DNA from: Anaerobacillus isosaccharinicus
Lineage (GTDB): Bacteria > Bacillota > Bacilli > Bacillales > Anaerobacillaceae
NCBI RefSeq assembly: GCF_001866075.3
Contig: NZ_CP063356.1
Span: 2,594,164-2,658,163 of the forward strand
Direction of reading: 5' to 3'
Length of the DNA: 64,000 nucleotides
A model generated the notes under the pieces. The model was given only the letters and a program-made list of their open reading frames with translations, was not told where the DNA came from and did not search any database. Both the position numbers and the translations under genes were made by a program. Below, piece after piece: positions 16,798-26,617 of the stretch (position 1 is the stretch's first letter; every line of letters begins with the position of its first letter).

Positions 16798-18030
16798 ATG
16801 CAATTTTTTAAAGTAAAGACAGTTGAAGAAACCTACACACTTATTGAAGAGTTTGTGAAAGCAATTAAAGATACGGAAGAAATACCTCTAGAAGAATCAC
16901 TTCATCGTATTTTGGCTGAAGACATTATTGCCACAGAGAACGTCCCTAGCTTTCCGAGATCAACAGTAGATGGGTATGCCGTAATGGCAAAAGAAACGTT
17001 TGGCTCTTCGGAAACAATGCCTGGGTTTTTAAATGTGGCAGGAAGTGTCAAAATGGGAGAAGAAGTAACAACTCATCTGAAGTCTGGAGAAGCTGTTTAC
17101 ATCCCAACTGGAGGAATGGTTCCACCAAATAGTGATAGCGTTATCATGATTGAACATTGTGAGGATCTCGCTGGCTTGTTAAACACGTACAAGCAAGTTG
17201 CGCCTGGCGAAAATGTTATCCAAATCGGTGAGGACGTAAGGATAGGAGATGTACTAATTGAAAATGGTACAAAGCTTCGTCCACAAGAGTTGGGAGCAAT
17301 CGCAGCCATTGGAAAATCTAAAGTCACAGTCTACAAGCAATTAACAATTGGCTATTTATCTAGTGGTGATGAAATCGTCCCTTATGAAACAAAGGATTTA
17401 CAAATTGGTCAAGTAAGAGACATAAATGCTCTTACAATTACTAGTCTAGTTAATGAATGGGGAGCAAAAGCCATTTATGCAGGTATTGTTACCGACGACT
17501 ATAGTGAGTACCAACGTGTGGCAAAAGAACTATTCGATAAAGTCGATTGTCTCGTTCTTTCAGGCGGTAGTTCAGTTGGGGCGAAGGATTATACAACAAA
17601 AGTCATTGAAACACTTGGGCAACCTGGTGTCTTTACTCATGGGATATCGATTAAGCCAGGGAAGCCTACAATATTAGCAATGGCCAAAGATAAACCTGTC
17701 ATTGGGCTACCGGGACATCCAGCGTCTGCTATGATTATCTTTTCACTATTCGGTGAAAAGATTGTGAAAAAACTTAGTGGTGAAACTTCCCGTAACAAGC
17801 TAGAGCGTGTACAAGTACGTCTAACAAAGAACATTCATTCATCAATGGGAAGAACTGATTATATTCGTGTGAAACTATCGGAAAAAGACGGTGAATGGTG
17901 GGCCGATCCCATTATCGGGAAATCCGGTCTTATCTCTACACTAGTACAAAGTGATGGGATCGTTGAAATTTCAGCTGAATACGAAGGTGTAAGACAAGGC
18001 GAATTTGTACCAGCAATTTTGTTGCGTTAG
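16798..18030 (+). CDS. moeA: Molybdopterin molybdenumtransferase MoeA
   Basis: The 410-residue protein shows MoeA motifs: PSFPRSTVDGYAVMA, the PTGGMVPPNSDSVIMIE region, YLSSGDEIVP, LSGGSSVGAKDYT and GLPGHPASA, in the usual order across domains I-IV. It inserts molybdate into adenylylated molybdopterin. Two in-frame ATGs are close: 16789 and 16798. The second is chosen since AGGGAGG ends 9 bp before it, whereas the first directly abuts that site. The next gene encodes a second MoeA-type protein 11 bp downstream. Confidence 0.92.
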   Translation: MQFFKVKTVEETYTLIEEFVKAIKDTEEIPLEESLHRILAEDIIATENVPSFPRSTVDGYAVMAKETFGSSETMPGFLNVAGSVKMGEEVTTHLKSGEAVYIPTGGMVPPNSDSVIMIEHCEDLAGLLNTYKQVAPGENVIQIGEDVRIGDVLIENGTKLRPQELGAIAAIGKSKVTVYKQLTIGYLSSGDEIVPYETKDLQIGQVRDINALTITSLVNEWGAKAIYAGIVTDDYSEYQRVAKELFDKVDCLVLSGGSSVGAKDYTTKVIETLGQPGVFTHGISIKPGKPTILAMAKDKPVIGLPGHPASAMIIFSLFGEKIVKKLSGETSRNKLERVQVRLTKNIHSSMGRTDYIRVKLSEKDGEWWADPIIGKSGLISTLVQSDGIVEISAEYEGVRQGEFVPAILLR

Positions 18031-18041
18031 GAGGGCTTTAA

Positions 18042-19967
18042 GTGAGTGATAAGGAGTTCAAACGGAAAGTTTATTTACAAGATAAGCCGAGAAAACAAGC
18101 GAAAGATGAGCTAATTGAAGCACTAAAACTAATTCCTGAAATAGAAACTGTACCGACAAAAGTGGCACTAGGAAGAGTTACAGCATTGCCGATTTTCGCA
18201 AATCTTTCTATGCCACATTATCATGCCTCAGCGATGGATGGCATCGCTGTTCGGGCGGAAGATACATACGAAGCGCACGAGCATCGTCCGCTTCATTTGA
18301 AAAAAAATGAACAGTTCATTTATGTTGATACAGGAAATCCAATTCCAAATGAATTCAATGCGGTGATTATGGTTGAGGACCTTCAAGAAATAGATGATGA
18401 AACTGTGGAAATTATCGTTCCTGCCACCCCATGGCAAAACATTCGTCCAGTAGGGGAAGATGTAGTTTGCGGAGAAATGATTTTACCACAAGGTCATTCC
18501 TTAAGACCTGTGGATTTAGGTGCTCTGCTTGCCGGAGGTGTTCAAGAACTTCCAGTTATAAAAAAGCCGAGAGTAGCGATTTTACCAACAGGGAATGAGC
18601 TTGTTCAACCAGGTTCAACGATGAAGCCAGGCGATATCATTGAGTTTAATGGAACTGTTTTCGCAAGCTTTGTCCAAGAATGGGGTGGTGAGCCACTTCT
18701 TTCAGACATTGTTGTTGATAATCCAAAACACATTCGTCAAGCAATTGAAAAAGCAGTTGATGAAGCTGATATGATCATTATTAATGCTGGCTCTTCAGCA
18801 GGTTCAAAAGATTATACAGTTCATGTTATTAGTGAGTTAGGAAAAGTTTATACACATGGAATTGCGACCCGGCCAGGAAAGCCAGTCATTTTGGGGGAAG
18901 TAAAAGGAAAGCCAATTATTGGTGTACCGGGTTACCCTGTATCTGCATACTTAGCATTGGAATGGTTTCTACGCCCGTTAGTGTATCATTATCAAGGAAT
19001 CGAAGAGCCAAAAAGGGAAACTTTGAAAGTCCGCTTAGGTCGAAGAGTTGTCTCTAATATGGGTGCTGAAGATTTCGTCCGTATGAATGTAGGCTTTGTT
19101 AACGGAGAGTTTATTGCTAATCCATTAACTAGGGCTGCCGGTGTTACGATGTCAATGGTTCGAGCTGACGGCATATTAGTAGTTTCACCAGATAGTCAAG
19201 GTTTAGAGCAAGGGGAAGAAGTTGAGATTGAACTTTACAAGCCTCTTGAGGCAATTCAAAAAGGAGTTCTATTCACAGGTAGCCATGATTTATCTATTGA
19301 TATAGTTTCTTCATTGTTAAGGAAAAAGGACGTAAATAGACAAATTATCTCGTCCCATGTAGGTAGTTTAGCTGGTATAATGGCCATAAGAAAAGGTGAG
19401 ACTCACGTTACTGGAATTCATCTTTTAGATCCGGAAACACAAGTTTATAATTTGCCTTATGTAGAAAAATACCTAAGCGGACAAGATGTAGTGATCATCC
19501 CGTTTTTAAAGCGAGAACAAGGTTGGATTGTGCCTAAAGGTAACCCTTTAAACATAAAAACAATTGAAGATATTGTTGAAAAAGGTGCAGCCTATGTCAA
19601 TCGCCAGCGGGGAGCTGGTACAAGAATCTTATTTGACTCCTTACTAACAAAACATTCTCTCACAGCAGAACAAATTCAAGGTTATGAAAGAGAAATGTTT
19701 TCACACTTAAGTGTAGCTGCTGAAGTAAAAGAAAAAGAAAACAGCGTTGGTTTGGGTGTATATTCTGCAGCAAGTACAATGGGTCTTGACTTTATTCCTG
19801 TTGCAGATGAAAGTTATGATTTAGTCATGACGAAATCCTTTTTTGATAGTGAAGGTGGAAAATTATTCTTAGAAGTCATTCAATCAGATGAATTTATTCA
19901 TACGGTTGAACATTTAGGTGGCTATAAAACTGTTCGAGATCAAACACCTAAGTTTTTAAATAATTAA
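18042..19967 (+). CDS. MoeA-like protein fused to a periplasmic-binding-protein-like domain
   Basis: The 641-residue product has a MoeA domain (about residues 15-410; HYHASAMDGIAVRAED, ILPTGNELV, INAGSSAGSKDYT and GVPGYPVSA) followed by a C-terminal PBP-like domain of about 220 residues (from GSHDLSIDIVSSLLR, with RQRGAGTRILFD). This architecture is found in molybdenum- or tungsten-using anaerobes and some Firmicutes; the extra domain is usually taken to bind the metal oxyanion or a cofactor intermediate. The GTG follows TAGGAGG. Having two MoeA-type genes side by side suggests division of labour, possibly molybdenum against tungsten, but the sequence does not decide that. Confidence 0.87.
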   Translation: MSDKEFKRKVYLQDKPRKQAKDELIEALKLIPEIETVPTKVALGRVTALPIFANLSMPHYHASAMDGIAVRAEDTYEAHEHRPLHLKKNEQFIYVDTGNPIPNEFNAVIMVEDLQEIDDETVEIIVPATPWQNIRPVGEDVVCGEMILPQGHSLRPVDLGALLAGGVQELPVIKKPRVAILPTGNELVQPGSTMKPGDIIEFNGTVFASFVQEWGGEPLLSDIVVDNPKHIRQAIEKAVDEADMIIINAGSSAGSKDYTVHVISELGKVYTHGIATRPGKPVILGEVKGKPIIGVPGYPVSAYLALEWFLRPLVYHYQGIEEPKRETLKVRLGRRVVSNMGAEDFVRMNVGFVNGEFIANPLTRAAGVTMSMVRADGILVVSPDSQGLEQGEEVEIELYKPLEAIQKGVLFTGSHDLSIDIVSSLLRKKDVNRQIISSHVGSLAGIMAIRKGETHVTGIHLLDPETQVYNLPYVEKYLSGQDVVIIPFLKREQGWIVPKGNPLNIKTIEDIVEKGAAYVNRQRGAGTRILFDSLLTKHSLTAEQIQGYEREMFSHLSVAAEVKEKENSVGLGVYSAASTMGLDFIPVADESYDLVMTKSFFDSEGGKLFLEVIQSDEFIHTVEHLGGYKTVRDQTPKFLNN

Positions 19968-19988
19968 ACTTACTGAGGGGGAAAAAAC

Positions 19989-20219
19989 ATGTTTCAAAAC
20001 ATCGGAATTCCAGGTTTAATCTTAATACTAGTGATTGCTTTAATTATTTTTGGACCAAAGAAGCTTCCTGAAATGGGAAGAGCTGTGGGGCAAACATTAA
20101 AAGAATTTAAAAAATCTACAAGAGAATTAACGAATGATCTTGATGATGACGATAAAAAATCAGTCAAGTCTGAGAAGGTAACAGCTGAAACTACGGAAGA
20201 AAAAGATCAAACTAAATAA
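19989..20219 (+). CDS. tatA: Twin-arginine translocase subunit TatA
   Basis: The 76-residue protein has the TatA/E pattern: [31 protein letters not shown] with the phenylalanine-glycine hinge after one membrane helix, an amphipathic helix [14 protein letters not shown], and an acidic-charged tail. TatA oligomers form the pore of the twin-arginine pathway; the catalytic formate dehydrogenase upstream has a twin-arginine signal, which explains the location. No tatC gene lies nearby. The gene is the last of the operon and has GAGGGGG before its ATG. Confidence 0.92.
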   Translation: MFQNIGIPGLILILVIALIIFGPKKLPEMGRAVGQTLKEFKKSTRELTNDLDDDDKKSVKSEKVTAETTEEKDQTK

Positions 20220-20232
20220 AATGTAACGAGTG

Positions 20233-20269
20233 AATAAGGCAAGGTATCCTTACTTTGCCTTATTTTTTT
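20233..20269 (+). terminator. Terminator of the fdhE-tatA operon
   Basis: A 14-bp stem (20233-20246 with 20251-20264, one G-T pair), a 4-base loop and a run of T. Confidence 0.9.
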
Positions 20270-20379
20270 GGGGCAAATCCACAAATTGTCTAAAAAATGC
20301 ATTATTTTCCCTACAGCAATAATCGACAATTTATGCTAGTTTAAGAGTACATATAGTTTTTTTGAGGGGAGTTTTGAAG

Positions 20380-22071
20380 GTGATTAAAAGATTAAAGTTA
20401 GCTGCGAAAATAAACTTATTAGTTTTAAGTATTTTACTAGTTTTTTCCGCGGTTATTATTGTCGTCGTAATGAAACAAGTAGAGAGTGGGGCAGAGCTTG
20501 CTGCCATTCAAAAGGTAAAAACAGATCTCCCTTTAGGATATCAGTATATTGATGCCAAATATCCAGGTGATTGGTCTGAAAAAGATGGAGATCTTTACAA
20601 AGGAAATGTGAAAATCTCAGAAAATTTCGAGCTAGTCGATGAAATTGCGGAAATGACGAACGGAACTGTTACGATTTTTTTAGGTGATACTCGCGTAACG
20701 ACAAACGTATTTAGAGACGGTCAAAGAGCGATAGGAACACAAATTTCAAATGAAGTAGCAAGTGTGGTCTTAGGAAAAGGTGAAACGTATTACGGGGAAG
20801 CGAATGTTGTTGGACAAACTGTTCAAACAGGATATAGTCCAATTCACGATGCCAATGGAGAAACGATAGGAATCTGGTATGTAGGAGCATCTCAGGAGTT
20901 TATTAAAGACGTAGTTAAAGAAACCATGCAAATGTTTTTAGTCATTTTAGGCGGTGCTTTTATAGCAATTATTCTTCTTCTTGTTTGGTATACACGTAGA
21001 ATTTCAAAACGTTTAACAAATGTATCTGAAGTAATGGATGCTGCTGGAAATGGCGATTTTACAAAAGGGATTAAAGTTGATTCAGAAGATGAGATTGGAA
21101 ACCTTATTAAAAGCTTTGAAAATATGAAAAATAATTTAAAAAAGCTAATTGACGATGTTGTCCAAACTTCAAACGAATTAGCAAGTTCATCGGAAGTATT
21201 GAGTATTAATTCAGATCAAACATCAAAGGCAACAGAACAGATCTGTGAAGCGATACAAGAAGTAGCACTTGCTTCGGATAAACAAATCGAAAGTGCAGAA
21301 TCAGCGACAGAAATCGTTGAAGGTATATCTTCTGGAATGGTTCAAATCACTACTAACATTCAAAATGTCACTGATGCCTCACTTGAAACAACTAACGCAG
21401 CAATTAGAGGAAATGATGTTGTTAGTAGGGCAGTTGAGCAAATGAATATTATTAATACTAAGACTGAGGAATCTTCTCAAGTTGTTAATACGTTAAGTCT
21501 AAAATCTAACGAAATTAATAAAATTCTTGGTCTTATTACAGAGGTAGCTGATCAAACAAACTTACTAGCATTAAATGCAGCTATTGAAGCAGCTAGAGCA
21601 GGAGAACAAGGAAAAGGGTTTGCTGTTGTAGCAGATGAAGTTAGAAAGCTTGCTGAGCAATCTGGAAAATCAGCACAGCAAATTAGCCAATTAATAATCG
21701 AAATCCAAAATGAATCAAAACGAGCAGTAACGGCTATGAGTGATAGTAGTGGTGCGGTAAAAGAAGGAATTACGATTATTAATGATGCAGGTAATGTATT
21801 CCAAAAAATTACTTCATCAATTGATGGAGTTTCATCACAAATGCAAGAAGTTGCTGCTGGTATTCAGCAAGTAACAGCAGGTGTAGATGAAATGGTATCA
21901 ATTACGAATAAAGTGAAAGAGATCACTGAGAATTCAGGTCATTTTATGCAAAATGTAGCAGCATCGACAGAAGAACAGAATGCATCTATGCAAGAAGTAG
22001 CTGCAAGCGCTGAAAAATTGTCTAGTTTTGCAGATGAACTTCGAAATTCAGTGAAAGTATTTAAAGTTTAA
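20380..22071 (+). CDS. Methyl-accepting chemotaxis protein with an extracellular Cache domain
   Basis: About 563 residues. A first membrane helix ([20 protein letters not shown]) is followed by an extracellular single-Cache domain of about 150 residues ([20 protein letters not shown] and IGIWYVGAS are typical), a second helix ([19 protein letters not shown]), HAMP, and the long cytoplasmic signalling coiled coil with the strictly conserved tip [20 protein letters not shown]. It ends in VKVFKV without a CheR-tethering pentapeptide. The GTG at 20380 follows GAGGGGAG. It is a single-gene transcript. Its ligand cannot be told from sequence; formate or another anaerobic substrate would fit the neighbourhood only as a guess. 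Confidence 0.9.
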   Translation: MIKRLKLAAKINLLVLSILLVFSAVIIVVVMKQVESGAELAAIQKVKTDLPLGYQYIDAKYPGDWSEKDGDLYKGNVKISENFELVDEIAEMTNGTVTIFLGDTRVTTNVFRDGQRAIGTQISNEVASVVLGKGETYYGEANVVGQTVQTGYSPIHDANGETIGIWYVGASQEFIKDVVKETMQMFLVILGGAFIAIILLLVWYTRRISKRLTNVSEVMDAAGNGDFTKGIKVDSEDEIGNLIKSFENMKNNLKKLIDDVVQTSNELASSSEVLSINSDQTSKATEQICEAIQEVALASDKQIESAESATEIVEGISSGMVQITTNIQNVTDASLETTNAAIRGNDVVSRAVEQMNIINTKTEESSQVVNTLSLKSNEINKILGLITEVADQTNLLALNAAIEAARAGEQGKGFAVVADEVRKLAEQSGKSAQQISQLIIEIQNESKRAVTAMSDSSGAVKEGITIINDAGNVFQKITSSIDGVSSQMQEVAAGIQQVTAGVDEMVSITNKVKEITENSGHFMQNVAASTEEQNASMQEVAASAEKLSSFADELRNSVKVFKV

Positions 22072-22087
22072 TTGGGTGAATTTCAAC

Positions 22088-22141
22088 AAAGAAAGAGGAT
22101 GGAAAGTGTTCTATACACATTCATCCTCTTTCTTTATTTTT
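22088..22141 (+). terminator. Terminator of the chemoreceptor gene
   Basis: A perfect 14-bp stem (22088-22101 with 22122-22135) around a 20-base loop, followed by ATTTTT. Confidence 0.85.
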
Positions 22142-22263
22142 ACACGTTAGGAAATCATATAGTATTTAAGAGAGCACCGTACAAAAACGAAGCCAAATAT
22201 TTTAAGTCCTAACTGCGTCGAAAACAAAGCATTTGAATAAGACAAAAGCCATGTTTTCTTAGA

Positions 22264-22464
22264 CTATATTCTTTCCACGTTAACGGCTTGTGGTCCACGG
22301 TTGCCAGTTTCAATTTCAAAGCTTACTTCTTGACCTTCATCAAGTGTTTTGAAACCATCACCTTGGATAGCAGAAAAATGAACAAATACATCATCCTGTC
22401 CCTCTACTTCAATAAATCCGAAGCCTTTTTCTGCGTTAAACCATTTTACTTTTCCTTGTGGCAT
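22264..22464 (-). CDS. Cold-shock protein (CspA family)
   Basis: The 66-residue protein is a single cold-shock domain with both RNA-binding motifs, [10 protein letters not shown] and VFVHFSAI, and ends in [11 protein letters not shown]. It binds single-stranded RNA and DNA in the cytoplasm and melts mRNA structure. The ATG at 22464 follows TAGGAGGAA at 7 bases; the longer open frame begins upstream of that site. The gene is monocistronic, divergent from the MFS gene. Confidence 0.95.
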   Translation of the reverse strand: MPQGKVKWFNAEKGFGFIEVEGQDDVFVHFSAIQGDGFKTLDEGQEVSFEIETGNRGPQAVNVERI

Positions 22465-22687
22465 TAAAAAATTCCTCCTAAATAAAAAGCTTATTTCCAT
22501 CTACAATAGTTAAAAAATTAAAGTAAATGGCATTTTGTAATGTTTCCTAATGTAAAAAAGATTATTCATGGTAATAATAATTTATCACATCCTGTGTTTA
22601 GTTAACTTATGATGGAATAGTTTCATGAGTTTCTAAAATACTATAAATGACTTTAGACGAAATTGAACAAAAGAGGGCGAGGTTCTT

Positions 22688-23884
22688 ATGGAGGAAAAAA
22701 AAACGTGGGATCTTGTATCCTTAGCGTCAATTCCCTTAGTCATGACTTTAGGGAATTCAATGTTGATCCCTGTCCTTCCAACAATCGAAAAAGAGCTTAA
22801 TATAAGCTCATTACAGGTAAGTATGATTATTACCGTTTATTCCGTTGTGGCAATTTTTCTTATTCCTATTGCCGGATACCTTTCTGATCAGTTCGGTAGG
22901 AAAAGAATTATTATCCCAAGTTTAATCATTGCAGCAATTGGTGGGTTGATCTCTGGATGGGCTTCATGGCAAGTAAAAGATGCCTATGGGATCATTATTA
23001 TCGGGCGTGTTCTTCAGGGGGTAGGGGCTGCAGGAGCCTCACCTATCGTTATGCCTTTAGTTGGGGATATTTTTCAAAACGAAAGTGATGTAAGTAACGG
23101 CTTAGGTGTTATTGAAACATCTAATACGTTTGGAAAAGTACTAAGTCCTATTTTAGGAGCAGCTTTGGCGGCAATTGTTTGGTTCATGCCATTTTTTGCA
23201 TTTCCAGTATTTTGTTTAATTTCAATTGCCATGATTTCTTTTCTTGTGCAGACACCACCTATGACAACAAAACCACCAAAGCTAGATGCGTTTATTCGCT
23301 CTATTAAATATATCTTTAAAAATGAAGGTCGTTGGCTTTATGCTGTGTTTTTGATTGGCTGCATATGTATGTTTGTCCTTTTTGGAGTTTTATTTTATCT
23401 TTCAACAATGCTTGAAGAACAACATAAAATTGACGGTATAAAAAAGGGGATTATTTTAGCTATTCCATTAGCAGCCCTTTGTTTTTCCTCGTATGTAACA
23501 GGTAAAACAATTGGACAAGATAAAATCAAAATGAAAGTTATTACGGTAGTCGGTTTGGTTATTTTAACAATAGCCAATTTTTCAGTCGCTTTTTCAAAAG
23601 ATATCTATGTTCTGCTCACAGCGATGTTTGCTTCTGGATTAGGTATTGGTTGTGCATTACCAAGCTTAGATGCATTAGTTACAGAAGGCATTGAAAAGGA
23701 AGAGCGAGGTACGATTACTTCCATTTACAGTAGCATGCGTTTTGTCGGTGTTGCTTTAGGGCCTCCTGTTGTTGCTGTATTAATGAAGGCTTCTCATTTC
23801 ACGTTATTTGCAGTTATCACACTGATTAGCCTCATATCTGTTTTTATTACAACGAAATTTATCAAACCTACTGAGGATGATTAA
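22688..23884 (+). CDS. Major facilitator superfamily drug-efflux-like transporter
   Basis: The 398-residue protein has 12 predicted membrane helices; the N-terminal half has LGNSMLIPVLPTIEKEL, and the loop 2-3 motif GYLSDQFGRKRIIIPS with the GRVLQGVGAAG motif of proton antiporters of the Bmr/Tet type (DHA family). Export of a toxic compound is the usual role; the substrate is unknown. The ATG follows GGGCGAGG. Its stop overlaps the long frame of the Nudix gene but not that gene's likely start. Confidence 0.85.
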   Translation: MEEKKTWDLVSLASIPLVMTLGNSMLIPVLPTIEKELNISSLQVSMIITVYSVVAIFLIPIAGYLSDQFGRKRIIIPSLIIAAIGGLISGWASWQVKDAYGIIIIGRVLQGVGAAGASPIVMPLVGDIFQNESDVSNGLGVIETSNTFGKVLSPILGAALAAIVWFMPFFAFPVFCLISIAMISFLVQTPPMTTKPPKLDAFIRSIKYIFKNEGRWLYAVFLIGCICMFVLFGVLFYLSTMLEEQHKIDGIKKGIILAIPLAALCFSSYVTGKTIGQDKIKMKVITVVGLVILTIANFSVAFSKDIYVLLTAMFASGLGIGCALPSLDALVTEGIEKEERGTITSIYSSMRFVGVALGPPVVAVLMKASHFTLFAVITLISLISVFITTKFIKPTEDD

Positions 23885-23948
23885 GTATAAATCAATGCTT
23901 TTTTCAACAAAGGTTGTGTATAATAAAAATAAAACACGGGAGATTGGA

Positions 23949-24446
23949 GTGTCAGTAGGGACATTGGATAGTCATATTTTTTCATTTATTGATTTTTATA
24001 AAAATACAGTTGAATTTTCCTTTAACCATCACCACTTCTCTAACAATCCAAAGCATGTTTGGGTAATCTGCAAGTGGAAAGAAGATTGGCTCTTAACTCG
24101 TCACATGGATCGAGGGATTGAATTTCCTGGAGGAAAAGTAGAGGCAGGGGAAACCCCAGAGAAAGCAGCGGTAAGAGAAGTTTATGAAGAAACTGGTGGA
24201 ATTGTTGATACACTAACGTACATCGGACAATATCGTGTAACTGCAAAGCAAGAGGTTGTGATTAAGAATGTATACTTTGCAGAAATAAAGGGATTAGATA
24301 AGAAGGATCATTATTATGAAACTGCAGGTCCTACTCTATTAAGATTACTACCGAGAGATATTAAAGGTGATAAACAATTTAGTTTTATCATGAAAGATGA
24401 AGTTCTCCAGTATAGCATGGAATGGGTCGAAAAAAATTTAAAATAA
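23949..24446 (+). CDS. ytkD: Nudix hydrolase, YtkD-like
   Basis: The 165-residue protein aligns by eye with B. subtilis YtkD: FYKNTVEFSF, PKHVWVICKWK, DRGIEFPGGKVE and FSFIMKDEVL. The Nudix box runs from GGKVEAGE to REVYEETGG with all catalytic glutamates. YtkD hydrolyses 8-oxo-dGTP and has also been reported to remove the 5' triphosphate from RNA. The GTG at 23949 follows CGGGAG; a TTG at 23964 is a weaker choice. A -10 box TATAAT at 23919-23924 lies close upstream. The gene sits beside ytlA/C/D-like genes as in B. subtilis. Confidence 0.85.
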   Translation: MSVGTLDSHIFSFIDFYKNTVEFSFNHHHFSNNPKHVWVICKWKEDWLLTRHMDRGIEFPGGKVEAGETPEKAAVREVYEETGGIVDTLTYIGQYRVTAKQEVVIKNVYFAEIKGLDKKDHYYETAGPTLLRLLPRDIKGDKQFSFIMKDEVLQYSMEWVEKNLK

Positions 24447-24450
24447 AAAC

Positions 24451-24498
24451 AAACAGTTTTCATCACTCAAGTGTGTGGTGAGAGCTGTTTTTTTTATT
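24451..24498 (+). terminator. Terminator after the Nudix gene
   Basis: AAACAGTTTTCATCAC pairs imperfectly with the complementary stretch ending AGCTGTTT, followed by a long T-run. Confidence 0.8.
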
Positions 24499-24558
24499 TT
24501 GAGAGTTTAAATCAAACGAATGCCTTGTTCATTCGTCCAATCACTAGATGGACGATTA

Positions 24559-24567
24559 CATAGGATA
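24559..24567 (+). promoter_or_regulatory. Possible sigma-K -10 box of the CotX-like gene
   Basis: CATAGGATA fits CATANNNTA. An AC pair at 24543-24544 is 14 bp upstream, shorter than the usual 16-17. A 7-bp inverted repeat (TCGTCCA 24533-24539, TGGACGA 24549-24555) overlaps this area and may be a regulator site. Confidence 0.4.
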
Positions 24568-24596
24568 CATTATCACGAGTTAAGGAGGAAAAAACA

Positions 24597-24974
24597 ATGA
24601 GCGACAACTTAAATTTAAGTACTGAACAGATAAATAAAGAAATTCAACTTTCAGAAGAGTTAATCCACATTATTAACTCTTGCGATGTTACAGTAAGTAC
24701 AACAGACACAAAAGCAGCGTTATCTCTACAGGCTTCTTTGCAAGCTGCAATTGCGTTAATTATTAGCATTTCAATCGCTGATAGTGCACAAGCTGAAAGA
24801 ATTACACAAGATTTAATGCAAACTTCAAAAACAAAACAACAAACGATCCAGAAAGTAGTCATTTCAGATTCCCAAGGGGTTAACGTAACGACAACTGACA
24901 CACAAATTGCATTAAACATCCAAGTATTACTACAAATTTTACTAGCGTTAATCGTAAAATTAGATATTTTATAA
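24597..24974 (+). CDS. Spore coat protein, CotX domain
   Basis: The 125-residue protein contains two copies of the CotX-family block: CDVTVSTTDTKAALSLQ near residues 29-45 and GVNVTTTDTQIALNIQ near 94-109, each followed by a hydrophobic helix (AAIALIISISIADS; LLQILLALIVKLDI). CotX, CotV and related proteins are part of the insoluble outer coat of the spore. Only one cysteine is present (29). TAAGGAGG precedes the ATG. The gene is alone, flanked by terminators, with a CATANNNTA box about 30 bp upstream that fits late mother-cell expression. Confidence 0.88.
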   Translation: MSDNLNLSTEQINKEIQLSEELIHIINSCDVTVSTTDTKAALSLQASLQAAIALIISISIADSAQAERITQDLMQTSKTKQQTIQKVVISDSQGVNVTTTDTQIALNIQVLLQILLALIVKLDIL

Positions 24975-24983
24975 ACGTAACAA

Positions 24984-25018
24984 AAACGTACTAGGATTTC
25001 TCCTAGTACGTTTAAATT
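24984..25018. terminator. Bidirectional terminator between the CotX-like gene and the converging ABC operon
   Basis: A 13-bp perfect stem (24984-24996 with 25001-25013) and a TTTC loop, with T-rich sequence on the plus side and A-rich sequence on the minus side. Confidence 0.85.
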
Positions 25019-25030
25019 CTCAAAGGTGTC

Positions 25031-25822
25031 CTATCTAAGATTTTTAATCAATTTACGCTCAAGTAACTCTACACCTTGGTACATCAATGTTGCTAATACG
25101 GCAATTACAAGTAAACTTAAAATAACTAAGTTGAAGTTGAAGACTTGGAAACCGTAAATGATCATATAACCCAATCCTTGTTTTGAAACGAGAAATTCCC
25201 CGACAATGACTCCAACCCATGACAAGCCAACATTTACCTTTAATGTGGATATTATCGTAGGTATTGTCGCAGGTAAGATTACAGATTTAAAGGATTGGGA
25301 TTTTTGTGCTCCAAATATTTGAACAACTTTTAAATAATTCTCATCTACACCTCTAAAGGCATTATAGACGACAAGAGTCGTAATGATCACAGAGATGAGG
25401 GCACCCATAGCAATGATCGATAAATATCCAGGTCCAAGGCCCACAATTAATATCGGTCCTAAAGCGATTTTTGGCATTGAATTTAGAACAACGAGATAAG
25501 GGTCAAAGACACGAGATAAAAATGGTGACCACCAAAGAGTTGCGGCAATTAATGTCCCAACTACGGTACCGAGTATAAACCCAGCAATAGTTTCAAATAA
25601 AGTGACTGATGCGTGGGTGAATAATGTCCCATCTTGGATTTTTTCTATAAACAATCTCCACACCCTTGAAGGCATACTGAACAGAAGTGGATCGATCCAA
25701 CGCATTCTTCCAGCAATCTCCCATGTAGCGAAGAATAGTAAGAGAATACTTAATTGACTTATCCTAATTTTAATGTTTTCAACTTTTTTCTTTTGTTTAA
25801 ATTGCTCATGTAGCTTAGACAC
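25031..25822 (-). CDS. ytlD: ABC transporter permease (SsuC/ThiX type, YtlD-like)
   Basis: The 263-residue permease has six predicted helices, the N-terminal [19 protein letters not shown] typical of SsuC-type permeases, and the EAA-like ATPase-contact loop near [19 protein letters not shown]. The open frame extends far into the ATPase gene, but the likely start is the GTG at 25822, which overlaps the ATPase stop by 8 bp; a TTG at 25834 is also possible. It forms an importer with the ATPase and lipoprotein encoded upstream. The substrate class is nitrogen- or sulfur-containing organic anions or thiamine precursors, which the sequence does not separate. Confidence 0.85.
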   Translation of the reverse strand: MSKLHEQFKQKKKVENIKIRISQLSILLLFFATWEIAGRMRWIDPLLFSMPSRVWRLFIEKIQDGTLFTHASVTLFETIAGFILGTVVGTLIAATLWWSPFLSRVFDPYLVVLNSMPKIALGPILIVGLGPGYLSIIAMGALISVIITTLVVYNAFRGVDENYLKVVQIFGAQKSQSFKSVILPATIPTIISTLKVNVGLSWVGVIVGEFLVSKQGLGYMIIYGFQVFNFNLVILSLLVIAVLATLMYQGVELLERKLIKNLR

Positions 25823-26591
25823 GCTCTTCTTCAAGGCTCTCCAACTCCTTCCATATTTGTTGAAAGAGCAAATTAAAATCACTGTGGTTCCGTGCTTGAA
25901 ACGGTATAAGTGACCGTAAAGAAGTGGGAACTTCAAAGATATTTTGAATTCGACCAGGTCTAGCAGATAATAGAACAATTCGGTCAGACATCGCGATTGC
26001 TTCACCGATATCATGAGTGACCAAAATCGCTGTTTTCTTTTGATCTTTAATCGTAAGTGCAACAAGATCCTCAAGCTTTAGTTTTGTCTGATAATCTAAA
26101 GCCGAGAATGGTTCATCTAATAATAGTAATTTTGGCTCTGTTGCTAACATACGAACAAGGGCAACACGCTGACGCATTCCCCCTGATAGTTGGCTTGGAT
26201 AACCATCTTTTTTATCAAGTAATCCCATTTTATCAAGTAAAGCCAAGGCGTAACTTCTTGTTTGTTCATTTAACTTTTTCATAGTTTTTAAACCTATCGT
26301 AATGTTTTGTTCAATAGTCAACCATGGAAATAAATAATCCTGTTGAAGCATGTAGCCTGTTTTTGGTGATGGACGCAAAATTCGCTGCCCCTCAATATTA
26401 ATCTCTCCATTTGTTGGTTGTATAAGGCCTGCAATTAAAGAAAGGAGCGTTGTCTTTCCACACCCACTAGGACCAATTAAGGAAACGAATTCCCCATTTG
26501 CAACGGAGAGTGAAATATCTTGGAGGGCGGTTGTTGCAGCTTCTTCAGAAAAAAATGTTTTATCGACATTTCTGATACTAACAATAGACAA
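25815..26591 (-). CDS. ytlC: ABC transporter ATP-binding protein (YtlC-like)
   Basis: 258 residues with Walker [10 protein letters not shown] at about 40-48, the signature [15 protein letters not shown], Walker [13 protein letters not shown], and an [15 protein letters not shown] switch, typical of SsuB/TauB-type importers. It starts 26 bp after the substrate-binding lipoprotein gene, with AAAGGGAGG before the ATG, and overlaps the permease start. Confidence 0.92.
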   Translation of the reverse strand: MSIVSIRNVDKTFFSEEAATTALQDISLSVANGEFVSLIGPSGCGKTTLLSLIAGLIQPTNGEINIEGQRILRPSPKTGYMLQQDYLFPWLTIEQNITIGLKTMKKLNEQTRSYALALLDKMGLLDKKDGYPSQLSGGMRQRVALVRMLATEPKLLLLDEPFSALDYQTKLKLEDLVALTIKDQKKTAILVTHDIGEAIAMSDRIVLLSARPGRIQNIFEVPTSLRSLIPFQARNHSDFNLLFQQIWKELESLEEERV

Positions 26592-26617
26592 TGCAAAAAC
26601 CCTCCCTTTTGTTAGTT

